The position numbers and the translations under genes were made by a program. A stretch of 64,000 nucleotides of DNA from Streptomyces syringium (lineage in GTDB: Bacteria; Actinomycetota; Actinomycetes; Streptomycetales; Streptomycetaceae), in the NCBI RefSeq assembly GCF_017876625.1, contig NZ_JAGIOH010000001.1:7337501-7401500 (forward strand). Direction: 5' to 3'. The notes beneath the pieces were generated by a model, which was not told the origin of the DNA, searched no databases, and worked only from the letters and a program-made list of their open reading frames with translations. Positions 43,557 to 51,943 of this stretch are shown in pieces (the stretch's first letter is position 1; the number at the start of each line of letters is the position of its first letter).

Positions 43557-44606
43557 GTGACAGGGCGACGGGGAACAGGGTGTGTACTGGCACTGGCCAC
43601 GGCTGCCGTCCTTGCCTTGACGGGCGAGGCGGCGGCCGACGAGGCGGGTGCGCGGGCCTCGGTCGGCGGTGCGTCGGTGGTGGACGCCCTCGTCACCGAC
43701 CTCCCGCGGCTGCTGCCCGACCATCCGCCGTCGCACGTCGGCGTGGACGCGCTGGGCGGCGCGGCGCGCGCGGACGTCGTCGACAGCGGAACGGGGTGCG
43801 TGAACGTCACCGCGCACGTTCTCGCCGTCGACGCGGAGGCCTGGCTGAACTGCCGCCGACCGAATCCCCCCGCGCCCGCACCCCCCGCGCCCGCTCCGCC
43901 GGCCCCTGCCCCGCCCGCGCCGGCCCCGCCCGCACCTCCGGCCCCTGCCCCGCCCGCGCCCCCGGCACCGGGGCCTGCGGCGCCCGCGCCTCCCGCTCCG
44001 CCGGCTCCCGCACCCCCGGCTCCACCGGTTCCCCCGCCCCCGGCACCCGCACCCCCCGCTCCCGCACCACCGGTACCGCCCCCTCCCGTACCCGCTCCAC
44101 CGGCCCCCGCGCCGATCCCTCCGGCTCCACCCGCGCCACCCGCGCCACCGGCGCCACCGGCTCCGGCGCCTGTGCCCCCCGCCCCCGCACCTCCGGCACC
44201 CGTACCGCCCGCACCCCCCGCGCCCCCTGCGCCTCCGGCACCTCCCGCGCCCCCGGCACCGGGGCCGGCGGCGCCCGCGCCTCCCGTGGCGGTCCCACCG
44301 GCGCCGCCCGCGCCCGGACGGCCGGGTGTTCCCGCCCCGGCGCCACCACCGGAGCTCACGCCCATCGGCGGCAAGCCGTCCCGCCCGGCACCCGCCGCCA
44401 CCCCGCCGCCGTCGACGCCGCGTCCCGTCCCGCCCGTGCGCTCCCGCCCCCACCCGCGGCCCGCCTACCGCAGCTCCCTCACGTCCCAGGGCGAGCAGCC
44501 CACCCGCACCACCTCGCTGGTCACGCTCACCCTGGTGATCACCGTCCCCGCGATCATGGCCGCCGCGCTCCTGCGCCCGCGCTCCGGTGGCCGACGCGGT
44601 CGCTGA
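43557..44606 (+). CDS. Secreted Pro/Ala-rich membrane-anchored protein
   Basis: This is a 349-residue protein from GTG 43557. It has a signal peptide (GCVLALATAAVLALTG, cut near AAA), a small N-terminal domain (about 28-100) with two cysteines, then about 150 residues of almost pure Pro/Ala/Val (about 103-250), a basic Pro-rich segment, and a C-terminal membrane helix (SLVTLTLVITVPAIMAAALL) followed by RPRSGGRRGR. The layout suggests a wall-spanning stalk presenting the N-terminal domain outside the membrane. There is no LPXTG motif. It lies 33 bp after the decarboxylase on the same strand. Confidence 0.75.
   Translation: MTGRRGTGCVLALATAAVLALTGEAAADEAGARASVGGASVVDALVTDLPRLLPDHPPSHVGVDALGGAARADVVDSGTGCVNVTAHVLAVDAEAWLNCRRPNPPAPAPPAPAPPAPAPPAPAPPAPPAPAPPAPPAPGPAAPAPPAPPAPAPPAPPVPPPPAPAPPAPAPPVPPPPVPAPPAPAPIPPAPPAPPAPPAPPAPAPVPPAPAPPAPVPPAPPAPPAPPAPPAPPAPGPAAPAPPVAVPPAPPAPGRPGVPAPAPPPELTPIGGKPSRPAPAATPPPSTPRPVPPVRSRPHPRPAYRSSLTSQGEQPTRTTSLVTLTLVITVPAIMAAALLRPRSGGRRGR
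43862..44310 (+). repeat. Low-complexity Pro/Ala codon repeat
   Basis: This is an irregular run of CCx and GCx codons encoding the PA-rich stalk of the preceding protein. The opposite strand reads as a Gly-rich open frame purely because of this composition. Confidence 0.85.
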
Positions 44607-44697
44607 CCGTGTCGAACACCTTTGTCCTGGCAAGCACTTGCGAACCGGCCATGGGGCGCCATAGCTTTCGGGGACGTCGAAGCAAGCGGGGGAAACC

Positions 44698-45573
44698 ATG
44701 CGCGACGACCATGGCGGCCTGGTGGTGCTGGGCACATCGTCAGAAGTCGGCAAGACTCTGGTGACGATCGCGATCTGCCGGTGGTTACGTGACCAGGGTG
44801 TGAAGACCACTCCGTTCAAGTCCCTCTCCATGCAGCCCGGAGAGGCCCTCTATCCCACTCCGCCCGACGGGGCCATCCACTATCACCAGGCCTACCAGGC
44901 GGTCGCCGCCGGTGTGCGGCCCCACGGCGACCTCAATCCGATCGCGCTGTGGGTGACGCCGGAGAGAGTCGCGACATCCATACGCGGAAGACGTTCCGAC
45001 GACTGGCTCAGCCAGCCCCCACGCGTCTGCACCGACCGCGGCCGGGCGGAGATCATGGAGGCGTACCGGCGGCTGGCGGAGCAGTACGACTTCGTCGTCT
45101 CCGAGGGGTGCGGCAGCCCGGTGGAGCTGAACCTCAAGGACCGGGACGTGACCAACTTATGGCTGGCGGACGCGGCCGACGTCCCGTGCGTGCTGGTGTG
45201 CAGCACCGTCCACACCGGTGTCTTCGCCGCGCTCGTGGGCACGCTGGAGCTCATGGCCCCCGCCGAGCGCCGGCGCGTGGTGGGGTTCGTCGTCAACCGC
45301 TTCGCCGGCGACCCGCGTGAGTTCGACTCGGCCGTGACGATCCTCGAGCAGAGATCGAGCCTGCCCTGTCTCGGTGTCATCCCGCACTTCGACCGGGCGC
45401 CCCTGCTCACCTCGGTGCCGACCGGTCCCGGCCAGGTGCTGGAGCGCGCGCACTCGCCCGAGCTGGACGCGGAGATCGCGGCGTGGACGGCCCATGTGAG
45501 CAAGCATGTGGCGCTCGACCGGCTGATGGAGGGCGTGCGCGGCTACGCGGCGGTGGCGGACGGGGCGGCATGA
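44698..45573 (+). CDS. CobQ/BioD-like P-loop ATPase with two TTA codons
   Basis: This 291-residue protein resembles the N-terminal half of cobyric acid synthase and dethiobiotin synthetase: P-loop GTSSEVGKT (about 12-20), RWLRDQGVKTTPFKSLSM, and a Walker-B-like VSEGCGSPVEL. It lacks the glutamine amidotransferase domain of CobQ. Leu30 (44785-44787) and Leu154 (45157-45159) are encoded by TTA, so translation should depend strongly on bldA. Its stop overlaps the MFS start (ATGA), so the two form an operon. An ATP-dependent ligase or carboxylase-like role is possible; the substrate is unknown. The true biotin and cobalamin pathway genes are not nearby. Confidence 0.82.
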   Translation: MRDDHGGLVVLGTSSEVGKTLVTIAICRWLRDQGVKTTPFKSLSMQPGEALYPTPPDGAIHYHQAYQAVAAGVRPHGDLNPIALWVTPERVATSIRGRRSDDWLSQPPRVCTDRGRAEIMEAYRRLAEQYDFVVSEGCGSPVELNLKDRDVTNLWLADAADVPCVLVCSTVHTGVFAALVGTLELMAPAERRRVVGFVVNRFAGDPREFDSAVTILEQRSSLPCLGVIPHFDRAPLLTSVPTGPGQVLERAHSPELDAEIAAWTAHVSKHVALDRLMEGVRGYAAVADGAA

Positions 45574-46955
45574 GCCCAACCCGGGCCGGGAACGCGGCGG
45601 ACAAGGCCTCCGCCGGACCCCCGGAAGCCCGGGGCATCGTCTCCTTCGTCGTGATCTGGTGCGGCTCCGCGCTGTCCCAACTGGCCAGCGCGAGCACGAA
45701 TTTCGCCATGACGGTCTGGCTGTGGGAGCGGAGCCACGCGGCACTGCCGATCATCGTCCTGGAGCTGTGTTCCTATCTCGCGGTGGTCGCGCTGAGCCCG
45801 GTCGGCGGAGTGCTCGCCGACCGCTGGGGACGGCGGCGCACCCTGGTGCTGAGCAGCCTCCTCGGGGCCCTGGTCATCGGATGCCTGTGGCTGCTGTACG
45901 GGCTGGGGGCGCTGAGCGAAACGTACGTCTATCTGTCGATGCTGGCCCTGGGCGCGAGCATTACGCTGCAGTACCCGGCGATGGCCTCCACGATCACCGC
46001 CCTGGTGCCGCCCGCGCAGTACGCGCGCGCCAACGGTCTGCTCTCGCTTTCGGTCTCCGTGTCCGGGGTCGTCGCCCCCGCCCTGGGCGCGCTCTTGATG
46101 TCGTCCGCGAACCTCGGCGTGGTGTTCATGGCCGACATCGCCAGCTACGCGATCGCCCTGGCCACGCTCGTGATGCGCGCCCCGCGTGCCTCCCCGTCGG
46201 CCCACCCCAAGACGAGCGGTCCCACGGCGAGGGATCCCGCGATCAGCGGCGCTACGAAGGGCGGCGCCCGGCTGAGGGCCGACCTCACGCTCGGTTTCCG
46301 TTTCATCGCGGGGCAACCGGGTCTGCTGGCCCTCCAGGTGTGTTTCTTCGCCTTCTACTTCGCCGGCATGTTCGGCGTCCTGCTCGCACCCATGGTGCTG
46401 GCCAGGACGGACGGGAACAACGCGGTGCTGGCCGGGGTGCTCAGTGCCGCGGGGGTGGGCGGGGTGCTCGGCGGTCTGGCGACCACGGCGTTCGGCATCC
46501 TGCGGGCCCGCCCGCTGTATGTGATCTTCGTGGGGTTCGTCGTCACCGGGCTGCTGGGCCAGCTCCCCTATGGCCTCAGCACCAGCACGTCCGTGTGGTG
46601 GGCGACCTCGTTCGTCGGGGCGTTCGTCTTTCCGTTCATCCTGGCGGCCCATCAGACGATCTGGCAGACCAGGGTGCCCGTGGAGATCCAGGGGCGGGTC
46701 TTCGCCGCCCGACGGGTGCTCACCGAGTCCGCCGGGCCGATCGCCCTGCTGCTGTCCGGCCCCCTGGCCGACCATGTCTTCGAACCGGCCATGCGCGGCC
46801 CGCTCGGCTCCTCGGCCGGATGGCTGGTGGGTACCGGTGCGGGCTCGGGCATGGCGCTGCTGCTGGTGCTGTCCGGCCTCCTGTCCGTCGTGACCGGCTG
46901 TGTCGGCTTCCGCGTCGTCCGGCTGCCGACCGGGGAGCGCGACGCGGATCGATAG
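45570..46955 (+). CDS. MFS transporter
   Basis: This 461-residue membrane protein has about 12 hydrophobic segments, the MFS motif DRWGRRRTLVLSSLLG after helix 2, and a polar central loop (about 205-235). ATG 45570 overlaps the stop of the TTA-containing ATPase gene by 4 bp, indicating translational coupling. It resembles actinobacterial drug-efflux MFS proteins of the enterobactin-exporter type. Export of a small molecule acted on by the ATPase partner is the natural guess, without direct evidence. Confidence 0.88.
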   Translation: MSPTRAGNAADKASAGPPEARGIVSFVVIWCGSALSQLASASTNFAMTVWLWERSHAALPIIVLELCSYLAVVALSPVGGVLADRWGRRRTLVLSSLLGALVIGCLWLLYGLGALSETYVYLSMLALGASITLQYPAMASTITALVPPAQYARANGLLSLSVSVSGVVAPALGALLMSSANLGVVFMADIASYAIALATLVMRAPRASPSAHPKTSGPTARDPAISGATKGGARLRADLTLGFRFIAGQPGLLALQVCFFAFYFAGMFGVLLAPMVLARTDGNNAVLAGVLSAAGVGGVLGGLATTAFGILRARPLYVIFVGFVVTGLLGQLPYGLSTSTSVWWATSFVGAFVFPFILAAHQTIWQTRVPVEIQGRVFAARRVLTESAGPIALLLSGPLADHVFEPAMRGPLGSSAGWLVGTGAGSGMALLLVLSGLLSVVTGCVGFRVVRLPTGERDADR

Positions 46956-46981
46956 GGACGGCGGGCTGTTTCCCTACCGCG

Positions 46982-47458
46982 TCAGGCGCGGAAACCCAGC
47001 GAGGCGACGTAGGCGAAGTTCTGCGACGCGTTGAGGATCCGGGTGAGGACGAAGTCGTCGTACAGCCCCGGTGGCACCTCGGTGTCGACCCGGGCGCGCA
47101 CACTGAGGAACAGCGGCGAAGGGCGGTTCGCGAGAGCGAGGGGGATCTCCTTGCGGTTCTGGTCCGCGCTGGTCATCCGGGCCGTCGCCAGCACCGTCTC
47201 GACGCTGTGGTAGGGCCGGGCGGGATCCGGCAGATAGGCCGTCACCGTGATCAGGTGGCCGGGGTAGCCGGTGAAGGTCTCCAGACCTTCGGTGACCACC
47301 ACGAGAGCCGTGGTGTCCGGCGCTTGAGGACCGGTCCTCTCCAAGGTCAAGGGCACTTCGGCGGACAGTCCGGAGTAGTGGGCGTCGCCGTACAGCCCCG
47401 GTTCGTCACCGAGGTGGATCCGTCCTTGCCAAATCAGTTCCGGCTTCGGGCTGCGCAT
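46982..47458 (-). CDS. Conserved-looking protein of unknown function
   Basis: This 158-residue cytosolic protein starts at ATG 47458 behind GGAGAAGC. It has no signal peptide or membrane segment, is rich in predicted beta strands, and shows no motif I recognise. It sits between the SCO6745-family gene upstream (59 bp, same strand) and the convergent MFS gene (26 bp). Its regular codon bias and good ribosome site argue it is real. Confidence 0.7.
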   Translation of the reverse strand: MRSPKPELIWQGRIHLGDEPGLYGDAHYSGLSAEVPLTLERTGPQAPDTTALVVVTEGLETFTGYPGHLITVTAYLPDPARPYHSVETVLATARMTSADQNRKEIPLALANRPSPLFLSVRARVDTEVPPGLYDDFVLTRILNASQNFAYVASLGFRA

Positions 47459-47516
47459 GGAGCTTCTCCATTCGATGAGCTGTCGCCGAGCTGCTGCTGG
47501 ACGCCTTCGGGACGCC

Positions 47517-48383
47517 TCAGACCTCCGGCCGGGGCAGGCCGATGGGGTTGGGGAACGGCAGGACACCCGCGGCCAGCACGCCGGCCACGGCCGGCCCCAG
47601 TGCCGCGATCAGCGCGTCCACCTCCTCGGCCTTCTCCAGCGGGCGCAGCAGCCGGGCCGCCAGCCGGTCGGTCTCGTCCTCGATCCGCTGCCGTCGCTCG
47701 CGGCCCCGCGGCGTGCACGCCCCGCCCGTCGGTTCCAGGAGCCCCCGCTCGCGCAGGCGTTCCCGTGCGGCGTCCCACTCCTCCTCGCTCCAGCCCCTGT
47801 CCTGCCGCATCCCCTCCGCGGGTACCCGGCCGGTGGACGCCGCGAGCAACAAGGCCTCGCAGCCGTCGAGTTCATGGTCGGCCAGCACGCACGCGTGGGC
47901 GTCGCCCCGGTACTCGCGGACGGTGGTGACCAACTGCCACAGCCGCTCCACCGGATCGGAACCGACGCCGTCGCACAGCTCCCGGTTGGCGGCGAACAGC
48001 GGGCGGGCTCCCGCGGGCGCGGCGTCGATCACGGCGCGCAGCGGGCGCTCCACCCGTGCGTACAGCTCCTCGGCCCCGGGCGCGAGAGCGCGCAGCGCGG
48101 CCGCCGCGGCGCGCGCCCGGTGCGTGACGGCCTCGGCCGGGGTGACCGTGTCCCAGGCCGCGGGCAGCGCCCGGGCAATCATCGACGGCGCGAAGACGGA
48201 GAACACGGCGGCGGTCACGGCCGGGCCGACCGGCCCGAGCGGAGCCGCGCGGGTGGCGAAGTAGCCCATCCAGAAGCCCTTGAGGCCCAACTCGCGGCCC
48301 ATTCCACGGCACTGCGGGTGGAAGTAGACGACCGCGTGCAGGGGCTCGGTCCGCAACCACAGCATCCGTGCTCTGCGCTCCAT
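47517..48383 (-). CDS. SCO6745/SalK-family protein
   Basis: This 288-residue protein has the family start MERRARMLWLRTEPLHAVVYF, then GLKGFWMGYFATRAAPLGPV and a C-terminal winged-helix-like half (about 190-260). Members are widespread in actinobacteria and occasionally sit in biosynthetic clusters (SalK name), but their biochemistry is unsettled. A palindrome that includes its ribosome site lies just upstream. It is divergent from the Rieske operon across 485 bp. Confidence 0.8.
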   Translation of the reverse strand: MERRARMLWLRTEPLHAVVYFHPQCRGMGRELGLKGFWMGYFATRAAPLGPVGPAVTAAVFSVFAPSMIARALPAAWDTVTPAEAVTHRARAAAAALRALAPGAEELYARVERPLRAVIDAAPAGARPLFAANRELCDGVGSDPVERLWQLVTTVREYRGDAHACVLADHELDGCEALLLAASTGRVPAEGMRQDRGWSEEEWDAARERLRERGLLEPTGGACTPRGRERRQRIEDETDRLAARLLRPLEKAEEVDALIAALGPAVAGVLAAGVLPFPNPIGLPRPEV

Positions 48384-48868
48384 GACGTGGGAGGTTACCT
48401 CCGGGTCAGGTCACCGGCGGTGTGCGATGCGGGGCCGCCGACGGGGCGACGGCCAATTACGGCCACGTAGCACGCCCCGCCACGCCGGTCCGGGCCGGGG
48501 CCGTATGCCCGGGCGCGGCATTCCGCTCGCCGGAGGTCGTCGCTGCTCACCCACGAGCCGGGCGCCGTCCGCTACCGGGCTCCGCGGAGCCGGTACCGAT
48601 TGGCCGAAGTCCGCCCGTCCTGCGTCGCACGGCGCTTGACGTATCCCGGCACGGCGCGAAGACTCGAACGGACGTCGGGATGCCATGGCGGAAACGCGCC
48701 CGCATCGCCGCACACACGCAGCGTGCGCCCCCAGTGCGGCGCGACACGCCTACAGGCACGGGTGCTGCCCGCATGCCTCGGTCCAGGAAGAGCCAGGAAG
48801 AGTCTTCATCCCCCCACCTCACGACTCACCGACCCCTGCGATCCACGTTCGTCCAGGAGGAATCTCCG
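48384..48868. other. Divergent intergenic region upstream of the FAAL operon
   Basis: This 485-bp region separates the SCO6745-family gene from the Rieske operon and presumably holds promoters for both. Visible elements are the palindrome at 48390-48402 and a perfect AGGAGG (48855-48860) eight bases before the Rieske GTG. I see no credible gene in it. Confidence 0.6.
48390..48402. promoter_or_regulatory. Palindrome GGAGGTTACCTCC at the SCO6745-family start
   Basis: This is a 6-1-6 perfect inverted repeat 7 bp upstream of the start codon. On the reverse strand its GGAGG may simply be the ribosome site, so an operator role is uncertain. Confidence 0.35.
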
Positions 48869-50029
48869 GTGGATCACGCCTCTCAGGTCCGCATCATCGA
48901 GGAATTGCTCGCGTTCGAGGAGCAGCGCACCACGGACATGGCCGGTCAGGACCACGAGTACCACAACCCCGTGTCCGTCTACACCGATCCCTCCCGCTTC
49001 GAGGCGGAGGTGGACCGGATCTGGTACCGCACCCCGCTCGCCGTCGGCCACGTGGGGGAGTTCCCCCGGGCGGGCGCGTTCAAGTCCCTCTCGATCGGCA
49101 AGGTCCCGCTGCTGGTCGTGCGTGGGAAGGACGATCGCATCAGGGCGTTCGTCAACGTCTGCCGGCACCGCGGCACCGTCCTCGTCGAGGAGCCCGAAGG
49201 CCGGGCGAACGCGTTCGCGTGCCCGTACCACGCCTGGACCTACGGGCAGGACGGCGCGCTGCGCCACGTCCCCGACGACTTCGGCTTCCCCACCGTCGCG
49301 TCCGCCAAGGACGACTACGGTCTGCGCGAGCTGTGGTGCCAGGAGCACGCCGGCTTCGTGTACGTCCAGGCCGACGGCAGTGCCCCGGAGCGCCCGCTCG
49401 GGGACTGGCTCGCCGATGTGGGAACCGACCTGCGCGACCTCGGCCTCGACGACTTCGTGTGCCTGGACGCCTCCCGCGCCCCGCACCCGGTCAACTGGAA
49501 GCTGCCGTTCGATATCTTCCTGGAGAACTACCACACCAAGTTCACCCACCGGAAGACGATCTACCCGGTCTTCCTCTCCAACGTGGCGATGTTCGACCAC
49601 TTCGGCCCGCACATCCGGTGTGTGCTGCCACGCCGGGAGATCACCGAACTCCGGCACATCGACCGGAGCAAGTGGGACCTGGTGGAACAGTCCACCATCC
49701 TCTACGTCGTCTGGCCCAACACCATGATCGCGGTGCTGCCCGAGCACGCCGCCGTCTGGCATGTGTACCCGGACGGAGTCGGGCACTGCACCCTGCACTT
49801 CTACGCCCTGCTCGCCCGGCGCCTGCACGAGTCCGAGGCCGAACAGGAAACATGGAAGAAGAGCCTGAAGGTGGTGCAGAGGGTCAAGCGCGAGGACGCG
49901 GAGCGTTTTCTCTCCATCCAGCGCGGGCTGGAGTCCGGCGCCAACCCGGCGCTGACCTTCGGCCGCTACGAAAAGGCCATCTCCTGGTTCCACCAGAGCA
50001 TCGAGGAGGCGCTCACGCGTGACCACTGA
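48869..50029 (+). CDS. Rieske non-heme iron oxygenase, alpha-subunit type
   Basis: This 386-residue enzyme starts at GTG 48869 with AGGAGG at 8 nt. The [2Fe-2S] cluster ligands are C98-x-H100 and C118-x2-H121. The catalytic iron pair H222/H227 lies in ENYHTKFTH. It should activate O2 to hydroxylate or desaturate a substrate, using electrons from a ferredoxin/reductase not encoded nearby. It is the first gene of an eight-gene operon and overlaps the next gene by 11 bp. The substrate is inferred to be a fatty-acyl chain or its derivative because of the downstream FAAL. It is not a classical arene dioxygenase pair; no beta subunit is present. Confidence 0.92.
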   Translation: MDHASQVRIIEELLAFEEQRTTDMAGQDHEYHNPVSVYTDPSRFEAEVDRIWYRTPLAVGHVGEFPRAGAFKSLSIGKVPLLVVRGKDDRIRAFVNVCRHRGTVLVEEPEGRANAFACPYHAWTYGQDGALRHVPDDFGFPTVASAKDDYGLRELWCQEHAGFVYVQADGSAPERPLGDWLADVGTDLRDLGLDDFVCLDASRAPHPVNWKLPFDIFLENYHTKFTHRKTIYPVFLSNVAMFDHFGPHIRCVLPRREITELRHIDRSKWDLVEQSTILYVVWPNTMIAVLPEHAAVWHVYPDGVGHCTLHFYALLARRLHESEAEQETWKKSLKVVQRVKREDAERFLSIQRGLESGANPALTFGRYEKAISWFHQSIEEALTRDH

Positions 50030-50744
50030 CACCGCGCCGGAGGTTCTCCGGGTCGAGACACCCGAAGAGTTCCGCACGATGCCCGAGGAGTACCAGGAAC
50101 TGGCCACGCACCAGATGATGGTGCACACCGAGGGTGAACTCTCCGGGGCCGACGACTACTTGCAGATCTTCTTCCCCATCGCGCCCAGTGCCTACGAGCG
50201 CAAGGTGTGCTGCGAGCGCGCCGCCGAGGAGGTCGACCATTACATGATCGGTGCCGCGGTCCTCAACGACCTGGGCATCGACACCGACTACATGCTCCAC
50301 CAGAAGCTGATGGAACGCGGGCTGTACGCGTCCCCCGCCATCCACCGGATCAAGACCTGGCCGCAGCGCGCGCTCTTCTCCTACCTCGGTGAGGACGCCG
50401 TCCTGGACCACATCCGGGAGATGGCGCAGAGCAGCTACCGGCCCTGGGCCGAGTCCTTCGACAAGGTCATCAAGGACGAGCTCGTCCACGTCGGGCACGG
50501 CCGGCGCATCGTGCGCGAGCTCATCCGCACCCCCGAGGGGCGCGCGGAGGTCCAGGCCACGCTGGACCGCATGTGGCCGTTCATTCTCAGCCTGTTCGGC
50601 AGCGACAAGTCCACCCGGTCCCCGCAGTACCTCCGCTGGGGGCTGCGGCAGAAGACGAACGCGCAGGCCCGCGCGGACTTCGTGGCCCGCGTCGTGCCCG
50701 AACTCCGGCGCATCGGACTGACCGTACCCGGACCCGCCGCATGA
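50019..50744 (+). CDS. PaaA/PaaC-like ferritin-fold diiron protein
   Basis: This 241-residue protein starts at GTG 50019, inside the Rieske gene's last codons. Two ExxH elements (E71-V-D-H74 and E154-L-V-H157) match the diiron site of the phenylacetyl-CoA epoxidase PaaA group, and the length is like PaaC. The Paa reductase and other subunits are absent, so it is not the phenylacetate pathway. It could epoxidise or hydroxylate an acyl chain. It overlaps the radical SAM gene by 4 bp (ATGA). Confidence 0.85.
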   Translation: MTTDTAPEVLRVETPEEFRTMPEEYQELATHQMMVHTEGELSGADDYLQIFFPIAPSAYERKVCCERAAEEVDHYMIGAAVLNDLGIDTDYMLHQKLMERGLYASPAIHRIKTWPQRALFSYLGEDAVLDHIREMAQSSYRPWAESFDKVIKDELVHVGHGRRIVRELIRTPEGRAEVQATLDRMWPFILSLFGSDKSTRSPQYLRWGLRQKTNAQARADFVARVVPELRRIGLTVPGPAA

Positions 50745-51943
50745 AGCAGTTCCTCCCTGTGCCGCAGGTGCCCGGCCGTTCCCGCCCCGCGACACCGGAG
50801 CGGGGCGGCTGGGGACAGCGGCTGCGCCGGATCCTGGCCGCGGACCCCGCACTCCGCGACCGCTTCGACGCCATCCGCCACTACGCGGCCGGCATCCGCG
50901 CCTCGGAATACCACCTCACCAACGCCTGCAACATCCGCTGCAAGGGCTGCTGGTTCTTCACCTATGAATTCCAGAAGGCCTCCCGGGAGAACACCGACCT
51001 GGCCGACCTCAAGGCCTTCGTGGCCGACGAGGCGGCACGCGGCGTCAACACCGCGCTGCTCATCGGCGGAGAGCCCACCCTCTTCCCCGACCGGATCGCG
51101 GTCTACCGCGAGGCCATGGAGCGGGTGACCATCTCCACCAACGGCCTCCGGCGGCTTCCCCGCGCCGGGTTCGAGGACGTCACCGTCGCGATCTCGCTGT
51201 TCGGCGGAGGACCGCTGGACGACGAACTGCGGGCCGTCCGGCCGAGCGGAAAGAGGTTCACGGACCTCTTCGGCACCGCCCTCGGCCACTACGCCGACGA
51301 CCCGCGGGCCGGATTCGTCTACGCCCTGTCCGAGGACGGCATCGACCATATCGAGGACACCGTCCGCCGCATCCACGACAACGGCAACAGGGTGCACTTC
51401 AACTTCTACAGCAGCTACGACACCGACGACCCGCTGCGCGGCGTGCGGGGCCGGGAACTCCTCGCGGAAGCGCTGCGCGTGCGCGAGCTCTACCCGGACA
51501 CCGTCGCCAGCCACCCCTACACGATCGAGGTAATGATCACCGGGGACGCGCACTGGGACTCCTTCGGCTACGACGTGTGCCCCAGCATCAGCGCCCGGCA
51601 CCCGGCGCACCACTCCCGCACGCGCAACGGAAACCCCGTGCTGCCGCAGTTCAACACCTGGGCCGCGGACCTCGAGACCGTGCACTTCTGCTGTACCAGC
51701 GGGCACTGCGAGTCCTGCCGGGACAGTCAGGCGGTCTTCAGCTGGCTCATGGTCAGCCCCCGGCACTTCCTGGAGAGCGCCGAACAGCTGTGGACGTGGG
51801 TGCACATCGCGGAGAGCTACTGGAGCCAGTTCTACTGGTCCCCCTTCCACCCCGCCCACCGGACTCCCGGCACCCCGGGCCCAGATCCGGCAACAGCTCC
51901 GGCAACAGCACCGGCGACGACAGCACCGCGGGAGGGTGCGTGA
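50741..51943 (+). CDS. Radical SAM enzyme
   Basis: This is a 400-residue protein from ATG 50741. The [4Fe-4S] motif is C63-x3-C67-x2-C70 (ACNIRCKGCWFF), followed by the SAM-binding GGEPTLF. A C-terminal cysteine group (CCTSGHCESC) could hold an auxiliary cluster as in SPASM or Twitch proteins. The last 35 residues are a Pro/Ala/Thr tail that looks disordered. There is no methylcobalamin domain. Its stop overlaps the GTG of the FAAL gene. It probably performs a radical rearrangement, C-C bond formation or dehydrogenation on the pathway intermediate; a peptide substrate is unlikely because no precursor peptide is seen. Confidence 0.9.
   Translation: MKQFLPVPQVPGRSRPATPERGGWGQRLRRILAADPALRDRFDAIRHYAAGIRASEYHLTNACNIRCKGCWFFTYEFQKASRENTDLADLKAFVADEAARGVNTALLIGGEPTLFPDRIAVYREAMERVTISTNGLRRLPRAGFEDVTVAISLFGGGPLDDELRAVRPSGKRFTDLFGTALGHYADDPRAGFVYALSEDGIDHIEDTVRRIHDNGNRVHFNFYSSYDTDDPLRGVRGRELLAEALRVRELYPDTVASHPYTIEVMITGDAHWDSFGYDVCPSISARHPAHHSRTRNGNPVLPQFNTWAADLETVHFCCTSGHCESCRDSQAVFSWLMVSPRHFLESAEQLWTWVHIAESYWSQFYWSPFHPAHRTPGTPGPDPATAPATAPATTAPREGA

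Noticed and set aside
43472..44401. A Gly/Ala-rich reverse-strand frame resembling PE_PGRS-like or glycine-rich proteins
   Set aside because: It is simply the complement of Pro/Ala codons in the forward surface-protein gene and has no credible start region.
44698..45573. True biotin (BioD) or cobalamin (CobQ) synthesis gene
   Set aside because: No other biotin or cobalamin genes are nearby, the amidotransferase half of CobQ is missing, and two TTA codons would be unusual for a primary metabolic gene.
50019..50744. Phenylacetate catabolism operon
   Set aside because: One PaaA-like protein is present, but PaaB, PaaD, PaaE and the CoA ligase are absent and the neighbours are FAAL and carrier-protein genes.
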